Origin: Gordonia jinhuaensis
GTDB taxonomy: Bacteria; Actinomycetota; Actinomycetes; Mycobacteriales; Mycobacteriaceae
Assembly (NCBI RefSeq): GCF_014639795.1
Contig: NZ_BMGC01000007.1
Location: forward strand, 93,110 to 157,109
Reading direction: 5' to 3'
DNA length: 64,000 bases
Both the position numbers and the translations under genes were made by a program. Below, one piece after another: positions 43,567 to 53,906 of the stretch; within the stretch, counting starts at the first letter, position 1; every line of letters starts with the position of its first letter. The notes beneath the pieces were generated by a model. The model had not been told where the DNA came from and searched no databases. It worked only from the letters and a program-made list of their open reading frames with translations.

Positions 43567-44742
43567 TCAGTCCGATGCGTCGAGCAGTCGCCGCCGGATG
43601 GTGTCGGTGCGGGCGGCATCGGCAAGGGTCGCCGCGAGTGCCGCCGCGCCGTCGAGCATCGCCTTCTCGGCGGCCGCTGTGAGCGTTGCCGCGGCGAAGG
43701 CCGGTTGATGGTTCACCGCGGGCAGGGAGTCGATGCCGATGTAGGGGTGGATCGCGGCGATCACCTGGGACACGTTGCCCATGTCGGTCGACGCTCGACT
43801 CATGGTGTTGTCGGGCGAATCACCGAACTCACGGCCCAGTGCGGTCGCGTTGGCCTCATACCGACAGAGCAGGTCCTCGTCGGTGCGGAACTCCGCATAC
43901 GGCTTGCTCTCCGGGGTCACCACGAGCTCGGCGCCGGTGGCCAGCGCACCGGCCTCGAAGCACCGCATCACCCGCGGCTCCACCTGCGCGAGTTCGGCGA
44001 GCGTCTCGGCGCGCACATACCAGCGCCCCTCGGTGTGTTCGGGGATGGAGTTGGGCGCTTCGCCGCCCCGGGTCATCATGCCGTGTACACGTACCGAATG
44101 CGGAAGCTGTTGGCGCAGCAGGCCGATCGCCACCTGCGCGATGGTGAACGCATCGGCGGCGTTGACACCGCGTTCGGGGAATGCCGCGGCGTGCGCACTC
44201 TTGCCGTGATAGTCGATGCGGCTGTGGGACACCGCGAACGGCCGTGCGCGAGCCACATCGGCCGGACCGGGATGCACCATCGCCGCGGCGTGCACACCAT
44301 CGAAGACGCCACGTTCGAGCATCTCGATCTTGCCGCCGCCGCCCTCTTCGGCGGGGGTTCCGAACACCACGAGGCGGATGCCGAGCTCGTCGACCAGCGG
44401 CGCGAGTGCAGTGGCGGCGCCGACCGCCATCGCCGAGATCAGGTTGTGTCCACAGGCGTGTCCGAGGCCGGGCAATGCATCGTATTCGGCGCAGATCCCC
44501 AGGGTCAGTTCACCGGATCCGACGGTTGCGGTGAACGCCGTCTCGAGACCCGCGACCGCCGGAGTGATCTCGAAACCGCTGTCGGACAACGCCTCGGCGA
44601 CCCGAGCCGACGATCTGATCTCCTCCCACGCCACCTCGGGGTGATCGTAGAGATCATGCGACAGCGCGATCAGCCGATCGGCGTCGGCGACCACCGACTG
44701 CTGCATGCTCTCGACGTCTGTGTTGTTCGCCGACACGATCAT
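43567..44742 (-). CDS. M20-family amidohydrolase (AbgB/ILR1-like)
   Basis: A 391-residue metal-dependent peptidase/amidase. Metal residues are found in YDHPEVAWEE, ICAEYDALPGLGHACGHNLIS and FGTPAEEGGGGK. Relatives hydrolyse N-acyl amino acids, p-aminobenzoyl-glutamate or auxin conjugates. It is the last gene of a five-gene operon; the ATG overlaps the DUF1028 stop (ATGA). With RidA and oxidoreductases upstream it probably cleaves an amide intermediate formed from the imported compound. Substrate unknown. Confidence 0.85.
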   Translation of the reverse strand: MIVSANNTDVESMQQSVVADADRLIALSHDLYDHPEVAWEEIRSSARVAEALSDSGFEITPAVAGLETAFTATVGSGELTLGICAEYDALPGLGHACGHNLISAMAVGAATALAPLVDELGIRLVVFGTPAEEGGGGKIEMLERGVFDGVHAAAMVHPGPADVARARPFAVSHSRIDYHGKSAHAAAFPERGVNAADAFTIAQVAIGLLRQQLPHSVRVHGMMTRGGEAPNSIPEHTEGRWYVRAETLAELAQVEPRVMRCFEAGALATGAELVVTPESKPYAEFRTDEDLLCRYEANATALGREFGDSPDNTMSRASTDMGNVSQVIAAIHPYIGIDSLPAVNHQPAFAAATLTAAAEKAMLDGAAALAATLADAARTDTIRRRLLDASD

Positions 44743-45413
44743 TCGTCTCCCGGAACCCCGTAGGAGGGTGCGGATGTGGGATCCACACCGCGCACCCGAT
44801 AGTCGTTCTTCTGCGGCGCCCACACCGCCCACAGCGCGTGAAGGTCGGCGATCGGGTCGTCACTGAAGTCCACGCGCAGATCGGTGACCGGCCACGACAC
44901 ATCCTCCACCACAGCCAGTCCCGCCGAGTGCACCGGTCCCGCCTCACCACCGGCCTCGATGGCCGCGTCGAGACCGGCGAGCAGCCGGGCCTCGAAGGTC
45001 GACTCCTCGCTGCGGCGGTAACCCGTGATGAGGGCGTCGATCACCGCCTTGTCGCGCAACATGTTCCCCGCCGCCACGGCGTGCGGCACCTGTGCGGAGG
45101 TGAAGATCCCCAGCGCGTTGCCGCCGGAGTGCACCGCTGTCGCGCCCTGCGGGTCGACCACCAGCACCTGCCGGTAGTCGGGGAACTGCTCATTCGACAG
45201 TGCCGTGGTCAGGGCGGTCTGCGCGTCGACTCCCGTCGCCAGCGCGTCGAGCGTCAATTCGCCCAGCGCCGGGTTGGTCACATTCTGCGACGAGACACCG
45301 CCGACTCCGGCTCGCAGATGAGTACAGCGCGATGCCACAGCCGGACTCGACGAGCACACCACCATCCCGAAGGCACCGGTCGACTCATCATGTGCGACAA
45401 GCGAGAAGGTCAC
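44739..45413 (-). CDS. DUF1028 protein (Ntn-hydrolase-like)
   Basis: A 224-residue protein starting TFSLVAHDESTGAFGMVVCSSSPAVA, with GVSSQNVTNPALGELTLDAL and the TAVHSGGNALGI region of the DUF1028 family. The fold is related to Ntn hydrolases, and some bacterial members are found with amidohydrolase or RidA genes, but no reaction is established here. It starts in the stop of RidA and ends in the M20 start. Encoded between them, it should act on the same pathway. Confidence 0.82.
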   Translation of the reverse strand: MTFSLVAHDESTGAFGMVVCSSSPAVASRCTHLRAGVGGVSSQNVTNPALGELTLDALATGVDAQTALTTALSNEQFPDYRQVLVVDPQGATAVHSGGNALGIFTSAQVPHAVAAGNMLRDKAVIDALITGYRRSEESTFEARLLAGLDAAIEAGGEAGPVHSAGLAVVEDVSWPVTDLRVDFSDDPIADLHALWAVWAPQKNDYRVRGVDPTSAPSYGVPGDE

Positions 45414-45858
45414 GCCGTCTCACCTGCCGAAGCCTGGGACACGACTGCGGTGGCATCGATCTCGACAAGCCACTCCGGGCGGGCGAGCGCCTCGACCACC
45501 AGTCCGGTGGACACCGGGTAGACACCCTTGAGCCAGCGGCCCATCACCCGGTAGACGGTTTCGCGGTAGCGGATGTCGGTGAGGTAGACGGTGACCTTGA
45601 CGATGTCGGCCAGCGAACTCCCCGCCTCGTCGAGCAGCATGGCGATATTGCTCATCGCCTTCTCGGCCTGGGCTTCCACGTCGCCGATACCCACCGACTC
45701 ACGGGTCTCGAGATCCTGACCGATCTGCCCACGCAGGTACACCACGCCGCCGGCGACGACGGCCTGACACAGGTCGTTGTCGAGATTCTGCTCAGGGTAG
45801 GTGTCGCGGGTGTTGAACGGGCGGATGCGCGTATGTGTGGCGCTCGCTGCGATGTCGG

Positions 45859-45862
<4 letters not shown>
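45410..45862 (-). CDS. RidA/YjgF-family deaminase-like protein
   Basis: A 150-residue RidA-fold protein. Family segments: DLCQAVVAGGVVYLRGQIG, AQAEKAMSNIAMLLDEAGSSLADIVKVTVYLTDI and the final ARPEWLVEIDATAV with the conserved Arg. RidA proteins hydrolyse reactive imines or enamines formed from amino acids. Here the gene is overlapped by four bases on both sides by GMC oxidoreductase and DUF1028, so it probably clears an imine made in this specific pathway. Confidence 0.88.
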
Positions 45863-47591
<1,729 letters not shown>

Positions 47592-47595
<4 letters not shown>

Positions 47596-49067
47596 GCCGC
47601 CACCGGGGTGTCGCTCTCCAATGCTGTTGCCTTGCCGGTGATCTTCACCAGGAAGTAGTACAGCGGGCAGATCACCACGAGGCCGACGATCCAGGAGATG
47701 TCCACTCCGTCCATCGACTTCGCGGCCGGACCGGTGAACATCGTGGTCGACAGGAACGGGATCTGCACCGCGATACCGATGAAGTAGCAGGCGATCGCGT
47801 TCCAGTTGAATCGGCCGTAGTGGCCGCCGTCGCGGGCGAACAGCGATTCGATGTGGTACTCGCCGTGACGAAGCAGGTAGTAGTCCACCAGATTGACTGC
47901 GGTCCAGGGGATCAGAACGCACAGCAGCACCGACAGGAAGTTCTCGTAGTTCGACAGGAAGTCGTCGGCCGAGATCAGCGCCGGGACCAGCGCGATGGCG
48001 AACAGCACGATGGACACGACCGCGCGACCGAGGGCCTGCGGCTTCCACTTCGGGAACAGCGTCTGTCCCACGGTGATCGTCGAGAGCGCGCCGCAGTACA
48101 GATTCATCGCGTTGGTGGCGGTGATGCCGATGGCGAAGATCGCGAAGACGCCGGTCGAGATGCCGTGCAGCAGAGAGCCCATGCCGTCGAGCGTGTCGGC
48201 CTTGGGCAACGCCGAACCGACCAGCGCACCGAGCAGCATCGGCAGCACCGAACCGATCACGCATCCGGAGTAGGTCCCCCAGAATGCCGCTCGGACACCG
48301 GTGTCACGCGGCATGTAGCGGGTGTAATCGGAAACATACGGGGCGTAGGCGATCTGCCACAGTGCGGCAACCGAGACGGTGGACATGAAGCCGGCCCACG
48401 CGAACGATCCGCCCGACCAGGTGCCCGACGGGGTTCCGTGGACGGCAAGTATCCAGATGAACGACAGCAACAGCGCGCCACCGGCCACCACCGACAGGAT
48501 CGCGGTGACGGTGTGGATGAGTCGATAGCCGACGATGGTCGCCACGACGCTGATCACGCCGATGATGACGATGCTGGTCGAGGTCGACAGTCCGGTCGCA
48601 TTGCCCAGCGCCTGTCCGCCCAGCACGAGGTTCGAGGCGAAGAAGCCGAGGTACATGAAAATCACCAGCACCACCACGAGCAGGCTGCCGTAGGAGCCGA
48701 ACTGGGCGCGGGTCTGCAGCATCTGCGGCACACCCATCTGCGGACCCTGCGCCGCGTGCAGCGCCATGACGGTCCCACCGACGATGTTGCCGATGAGGAT
48801 CGCAATCACCGCAGCCCAGATCGGCAGCCCGAACAGCGCCGTCGACAGGGCGCCGGTGGTGATGGTCAGCAGCATGATGTTGGAGCCGAACCACACGGTG
48901 AACAGGTCGCGAGCGCGACCGTGTCGCTCGTCGAGCGGCACATGGTCGATGGTCCGCTTCTCCACCGTGCGTACCGCGCTGTCGGCAGCATTCTCAGGCC
49001 GGTCCGGGCCGTTGGGGTTCTGGTCGACGGACGCATCCGACGGTGGCGTCGAAGTCGGTGTGCTCAT
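47592..49067 (-). CDS. NCS1-family nucleobase/heterocycle permease
   Basis: A 491-residue membrane symporter with 12 predicted spans. Typical segments: the N-terminal RHGRARDLFTVWFGSNIMLLTITTG, GPQMGVPQMLQTRAQFG (family hallmark) and YAPYVSDYTRYMPRDTG. NCS1 proteins import uracil, allantoin, hydantoin, cytosine, thiamine or pyridoxine. First gene of a five-gene operon in which all later genes overlap by four bases, so it brings in the compound handled by the GMC, RidA, DUF1028 and M20 proteins. A LysR-type site lies about 120 bases upstream. Confidence 0.92.
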
Positions 49068-49183
49068 GGCGGGAGCTCTTTCGGCAGAAGTGACGGGATC
49101 GGGCGTCGTCGCTGGCCGCCCCGATAAAACCCAGTATCGAAAGCACCGCTAGAAAAATAAATCACAAAGATCCGGCGAACAGC

Positions 49184-49201
49184 ATCAATAATTCAGATGC
49201 A
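49184..49201. promoter_or_regulatory. Proposed LysR site upstream of the NCS1 operon
   Basis: ATCAATAATTCAGATGCA, an ATC-N9-GAT (T-N11-A type) element, is also seen at 50222-50239. It lies between the LysR stop and the NCS1 start, in a spacer with an A/T-rich tract. Confidence 0.55.
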
Positions 49202-49261
49202 CCGGTGTGACCTGCGCCTCGTAATACCCACGTAACCTCACCGCAGCGCAGATTGCCCGGC

Positions 49262-50221
49262 TCACACCGGTCGCGCCCCCATCGTCAGTGCTGCGTAGCG
49301 ACGTCGGCAGAGCTCCTTGAACGCCTTGGCTCTGTTGGTCAGGCGCACCCCGGAGATCTGCACGATCACCACCTCGATCGAAGATGCGTAATCCGTCAGT
49401 TCGATGATCACCGTCTCGCGACCGTCGTAGGTCATCGAGGTGGCCGGGCGCTGATTGAGGATGGAGAAGCCGTGGCCGTGTGCCACCAGCGACCGCACGG
49501 TCTCGAAGCCGGCGCTGCGGAAACGGATCTCAGGAGTGAAACCCGCGCGTCTGGGCATCGACAGGAAGTACTCGCGGCTGTGCGGCAGGTCGAGCAGCAC
49601 CATCGGATCACCGGCGAATTCCGAGAGGGAGACCTCACGGCGGCCTTCCTTGACCAGTCGATGATCTGCACCCACCAGCGCATACGGACGCACCAGGGCC
49701 AACGGCTGATAGTCGATGTCCTCGTCCCGGTCGAAGCCGTACATGAGCGCCAGCTCGCAGCGACCGTCGCGCAGCAGTTGCGGCATCTGGTCGTGGGCAC
49801 CCTCGACCACATTCATCCGGACCTGCGGATGCGAGGCCTCGAACTCCGAGAGCAACGTGGGCAGACCGAACGGCGCGATCGTGGTGAAGCAGGCGATGGT
49901 CAGCTCGCCCACCAGCGCGTTCCCCTGACGGCTCGCCGACTCGGCCAGCTCGGCCGACTGCGACAGGAAGCTCCGCAGATCCTGCCGAAACGTCTGGCCC
50001 GCCGGGGTCAATGTCAGGCCGCGGGCGTGATGGCGGATCAGCAACTGGACACCCAGATCCTTCTCGAGCTGCCCGATCGCGGTGGAGATCGCCGACTGCG
50101 ACACCATCAGCGCCTTGGCCGCCGCGGTCATACTGCCGAAGTCAGCAGCCGCGGCGAAGTAGCGCAGCTGCACGAGCGTGAACGGCGGCGCGGGATTCTG
50201 GCGGGCGAAGGACGAGGTCAT
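49262..50221 (-). CDS. LysR-family transcriptional regulator
   Basis: A 319-residue regulator. Helix-turn-helix about residues 17-75 (LVQLRYFAAAADFGSMTAAAKALMVSQSAISTAIGQLEKDLG read in parts) and a periplasmic-binding-like ligand domain. ATG at 50221 chosen by domain start; the base right before it begins the proposed operator. It lies between the NCS1 operon and the divergent aldehyde dehydrogenase gene and probably controls both, plus itself. Confidence 0.92.
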   Translation of the reverse strand: MTSSFARQNPAPPFTLVQLRYFAAAADFGSMTAAAKALMVSQSAISTAIGQLEKDLGVQLLIRHHARGLTLTPAGQTFRQDLRSFLSQSAELAESASRQGNALVGELTIACFTTIAPFGLPTLLSEFEASHPQVRMNVVEGAHDQMPQLLRDGRCELALMYGFDRDEDIDYQPLALVRPYALVGADHRLVKEGRREVSLSEFAGDPMVLLDLPHSREYFLSMPRRAGFTPEIRFRSAGFETVRSLVAHGHGFSILNQRPATSMTYDGRETVIIELTDYASSIEVVIVQISGVRLTNRAKAFKELCRRRYAALTMGARPV

Positions 50222-50239
50222 ATCTAAAATTCTGATGCA
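50222..50239. promoter_or_regulatory. Proposed LysR site in the LysR/ALDH divergent promoter
   Basis: ATCTAAAATTCTGATGCA, 15 of 18 positions identical to 49184-49201. It abuts the LysR start codon and is 75 bases from the aldehyde dehydrogenase start, the normal place for a LysR autoregulatory and activating site. Confidence 0.6.
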
Positions 50240-50314
50240 ATTGATCGAAAAGTTCGAGTTTGCTTTCACTGCGTTGTAACCTGCGGACGGCCGGAGCTGG
50301 GCCACCATGAACCC

Positions 50315-51811
50315 ATGAGCACCATCCCCGACGCGCCGATCGACTGGCACGCGCGAGCCCGCAGCATCAAGTTCCCCCATCTGGCGTTCATCGACGGCGC
50401 CGCGGTGGCCGCCCGTTCCGGGGAGACCTTCGCCTCGGTCAATCCCGCGACCGGCGATGTGCTCGCCGAGGTCGCCTCCTGTGATGCCGCCGATGTGGAT
50501 GCCGCCGTTGCCGCCGCGCGGCGTGCCTTCCCGGGCTGGTCTGCCACCAGCGCCTTCGACCGAGGCCGTATCTTGTGTCGGCTCGCCGACCTGATCGAGC
50601 GAGACGTGGAGGAATTGGCACTGCTGGAGTCGCTGGACTCGGGTAAGCCCGTTGCCGATGCGCTCGGCGGTGACGTTCCCGGCACCGCGGCGGTGTTCCG
50701 CTACTACGGCGAGGCCATCGACAAGATTCCCGGCGAGCTGCCACCCACGGCCGACGGCTCGATCGCACTGGTGACGCGTGAGCCGCTGGGCGTCGTCGGC
50801 GCGGTGGTCCCGTGGAACTTTCCGCTCGACATCGCCGGGTGGAAGGTGGCGCCGGCACTGGCCGCCGGCAACACAGTGGTGCTCAAACCCGCCGAGGAGA
50901 CACCGTTCACGGCGTTGAAGCTCGCTGAACTCGCCTGCGAGGCAGGCCTTCCCGACGGTGTGCTCAACGTGGTGCCCGGATTGGGGCACACCGCCGGACA
51001 AGCGCTGGGCCGCCACCCCGACGTCGACTGTGTGGCCTTCACCGGGTCCACCGAGGTGGGCAAGATGTTCCTCTCGTACTCCGGCGAGTCGAATATGAAG
51101 CAGATCTGGCTCGAATGCGGCGGCAAGAGCCCCAACGTGGTGTTCGCCGATGCCGATCTCGATGCCGCCGCACAGAAGGCGGCATTCGGGATCTTCGCCA
51201 ATCAGGGCGAGATCTGCTCGGCCAACAGCCGACTGCTCGTGCAGCGATCAGTACTCGACGAGTTCCTCGAGCTGTTATGCAGCGCCGCAGCCGATTACGC
51301 CCCCGGCGATCCACTCGACCCGGGATCAGGCGCAGGCGCGCTGGTATCAGACAAGCATATGACGCGGGTACTGGAGTACATCGACATCGCTCGCAAAGAG
51401 GGCCGTATCTTCCTGGGCGGCAACCGAATCGGAGACGTCGGCTGCTTCGTGGAGCCCACCGTGGTCGTCGACACTGGTCGCGATGCCCGCGTGGTGCGCG
51501 AGGAGATCTTCGGCCCCGTACTGGTCGTGCTGGCCTTCGACACCGAGGAGGAGGCAATCGAGATCGCCAACGACACCGAATTCGGGCTCGCCGCCTCGGT
51601 GTGGACCACTGACATCAATCGCGCTCTGCGCATGTCGAAGTCGTTGCGCGCAGGCACCGTGTCGATCAACACCGTCGATGCCTTGTCGCCCGGCACCCCG
51701 TTCGGCGGATTCGGCGCGTCGGGATTCGGCTCGGATCTGTCGCTGCGCGCGCTCGACAAGTTCACCGGGTCCAAGACCACCTGGATCAGCGTCTCCGGGA
51801 CGGCCTCGTGA
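50315..51811 (+). CDS. Aldehyde dehydrogenase (NAD(P)-dependent)
   Basis: A 498-residue enzyme. Cofactor loop VPWNFPLDIAGWKVAPALAAGN, catalytic Glu in WLECGGKSPNVVFADADL and nucleophilic Cys in ANQGEICSANSRLL. It oxidises an aldehyde to an acid; with the GMC alcohol oxidoreductase of the opposite operon it would give alcohol to acid. The next gene overlaps by GTGA. The starting ATG is preceded by GGGCCACC without a strong ribosome site. Confidence 0.93.
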   Translation: MSTIPDAPIDWHARARSIKFPHLAFIDGAAVAARSGETFASVNPATGDVLAEVASCDAADVDAAVAAARRAFPGWSATSAFDRGRILCRLADLIERDVEELALLESLDSGKPVADALGGDVPGTAAVFRYYGEAIDKIPGELPPTADGSIALVTREPLGVVGAVVPWNFPLDIAGWKVAPALAAGNTVVLKPAEETPFTALKLAELACEAGLPDGVLNVVPGLGHTAGQALGRHPDVDCVAFTGSTEVGKMFLSYSGESNMKQIWLECGGKSPNVVFADADLDAAAQKAAFGIFANQGEICSANSRLLVQRSVLDEFLELLCSAAADYAPGDPLDPGSGAGALVSDKHMTRVLEYIDIARKEGRIFLGGNRIGDVGCFVEPTVVVDTGRDARVVREEIFGPVLVVLAFDTEEEAIEIANDTEFGLAASVWTTDINRALRMSKSLRAGTVSINTVDALSPGTPFGGFGASGFGSDLSLRALDKFTGSKTTWISVSGTAS

Positions 51812-53538
51812 GCGGCGATGGGCGCACCGGGGTCGATGGTCTCGGTGTTGGGTGTGCCGCTGTGAACGGAGCGGCTGTTGAGGGTGCAGCGGTTGACGGT
51901 GCTGGTGTTGCCGAGCTCATCGTCGCCGGCGGCATCATCAGGACTATGAATTCCGCTGTGCCGGTGACTGATTCCGTCGCCATTGCTGATGGTCGGATCA
52001 TCGCACTCGGCGAGGACGACGTGTCGAGTGTGCGTGGCGAGCACACCGAGGTCCTCGATCTCGGCGGTGCCACGATGCTCCCCGGATTCGTCGACGCCCA
52101 CATCCATCCGGTGATGGGTGGTCTGCGTCGGGTGCAATGCGACCTGTCCGAACTCCACGATCTGTGTGCCTACCGCGACCGCATCTCCGACTATGCCGCC
52201 ACCCATCCCGAGGCGCCGTGGGTGCTGGGCGGTGGCTGGTACGGCGACGTGTTCGACGGCGGCTTCCCCGACCGGCGCGAGCTCGACTCGCTGGTCCCCG
52301 ACCGCCCGGCAGCCCTGGGAAGCCATGACGGACATGGCGTCTGGGTCAACTCAGCAGCGCTCGCCGCAGCTGGAATCACCGACGAGACACCCGATCCACC
52401 CGGTGGACACATCCTGCGCGACGCCGAGGGCGTGGCCACCGGCATGCTGGTCGAAAGCGCCGCCGACCTGGTGTATGACGTGATCCCACCGGTGGAGCCC
52501 GGCGAAGTGCGCGCCGCCCTGCTCGACGCGCAGAGCTACCTGCATTCCCTGGGTGTGGTGGCCTGGCAGGACGCCGCGGTGGGTGAAGCGCTCGGCCTGC
52601 CCGACTGCTACGACCTGTACTGCGAACTCGCCGAATCCGGTGCGCTCACCGCACGTGTGACCGGCGATCTGTGGTGGTATCCCGATCGCGATCTCGACCA
52701 GATCGAATCGATGACCAAGCGTCGAGACGCGTTGTCCGACAACGGACTGACCTTCAGCGCGACCGCAGTCAAGATCATCCAGGACGGTGTGTGCGAGAAC
52801 TTCACCGCCGCGCTGACCCGTTCCTATCATCAGCATCCGCACGAGCACGGGATGAGTTTCATCGAGCCGCAGCAGCTGCGGCGAGTGGTCGCCGCACTCG
52901 ACACAGCCGGATTCGACGTCCATCTGCATGCCGTGGGTGATCGCGCGGTCCGCGAGTCCCTCGACGCGTTCAGTGACACCGCCAACGCCGACGATCGTCG
53001 TCACCAGATCGCGCACATCGATCTGATCACCCCCGAGGACGTCGCCCGGATGCGTGACACCGGTGTCATCGCCAACATCCAGCCTCTGTGGGCACGTGAG
53101 GATCCCGTACTGGTGGAGACGAAGCTGCCCTTTCTCGACGAGGACCACCAGAATTGGCACTTCGCCTTCGGCTCACTGGCCGAGGCGGGCGTTCCCTTGG
53201 CGATGGGTTCGGACTGGCCGGTCTCGAGCCCCGACCCACTGTGGGGCGTTCACACCGCGGTCAACCGCACGGCGCCCGCCGGGGATCCGCACGCTCAAGA
53301 CGAGCATTCGCAGACGGTGCCACTGCTCGCCGAACAGGGCATCGACATCGACGCCGCACTGCACGCCTACACGATCGGCGCCGCGCGCGCTGCACGTCTC
53401 GACGAGTTCTGCGGCTCCATCGAGGTCGGCAAGGACGCATCACTGGTAGTGCTGGACGCTGATCCGATGACCGCCGACCCCCGCCACCTCAGCGACATCC
53501 GCGTGAGAGAGGTCTTCGTGCGCGGAGTTCGGGTGTAG
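51808..53538 (+). CDS. YtcJ-like amidohydrolase (Amidohydro_3)
   Basis: A 576-residue metal amidohydrolase. The metal site HxH is in MLPGFVDAHIHPVMGG near residue 100; later His residues are in FDVHLHAVGDRAV and RHQIAHIDLITPEDV and the Asp in MGSDWPVSSPDPL. Family members act on amides, formamides or cyclic ureas. The first about 30 residues are an Ala/Gly/Val repeat of probable slippage origin and may not be part of the mature protein. GTG overlaps the ALDH stop. Convergent with the MocR gene and followed by a repeat array. Confidence 0.86.
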   Translation: MSGDGRTGVDGLGVGCAAVNGAAVEGAAVDGAGVAELIVAGGIIRTMNSAVPVTDSVAIADGRIIALGEDDVSSVRGEHTEVLDLGGATMLPGFVDAHIHPVMGGLRRVQCDLSELHDLCAYRDRISDYAATHPEAPWVLGGGWYGDVFDGGFPDRRELDSLVPDRPAALGSHDGHGVWVNSAALAAAGITDETPDPPGGHILRDAEGVATGMLVESAADLVYDVIPPVEPGEVRAALLDAQSYLHSLGVVAWQDAAVGEALGLPDCYDLYCELAESGALTARVTGDLWWYPDRDLDQIESMTKRRDALSDNGLTFSATAVKIIQDGVCENFTAALTRSYHQHPHEHGMSFIEPQQLRRVVAALDTAGFDVHLHAVGDRAVRESLDAFSDTANADDRRHQIAHIDLITPEDVARMRDTGVIANIQPLWAREDPVLVETKLPFLDEDHQNWHFAFGSLAEAGVPLAMGSDWPVSSPDPLWGVHTAVNRTAPAGDPHAQDEHSQTVPLLAEQGIDIDAALHAYTIGAARAARLDEFCGSIEVGKDASLVVLDADPMTADPRHLSDIRVREVFVRGVRV

Positions 53539-53569
53539 TCGCGGAACTGGTCGCGCGGATGGGACTGGC

Positions 53570-53906
53570 CCGCCGCAGAACTGGCTGCGTCTGTGGGCAC
53601 CCGCCGCAGAACTGGTTGCGTCTGTACAAACGCAACCACTTCTCACAGACGCAACCAGTGCAAAGGATGCGTTCACAAGAACTGGCTGCGTCTGTAACAC
53701 CCGCCACAGAACTGGTTGCGTCTGTGGTCACCCGCCGCAGAACTGGCTGCGTCCGTACAAACGCAACCACTCCTCACAAACGCAACCAGTGCAAAGGATG
53801 CGTTCACAAGAACTGGCTGCGCGAACACAAACGCAACCAGTTCACCGGCCCGGCACCCATCCGCGCAACCAGGTCACGACGCGACACCATACAACCGCAA
53901 CCACTT
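53570..53906. repeat. Intergenic array built of 11-base AACTGGTTGCG motifs and a 131-bp duplication
   Basis: At least a dozen copies of AACTGG(C/T)TGCG or its reverse CGCAACCAGTT-like form fill the gap between the convergent amidohydrolase and MocR genes. Many pairs are inverted and can form stems. On a larger scale, the block at 53601-53731 recurs 131 bases further on at 53732 onward, and the part before it (53570-53600) recurs at 53701. The array is not a CRISPR. It covers a 367-base gap that holds no gene. Confidence 0.85.

Noticed and set aside
53570..53906. CRISPR array
   Set aside because: Repeats are short, inverted as well as direct, with no regular spacer size and no cas genes.
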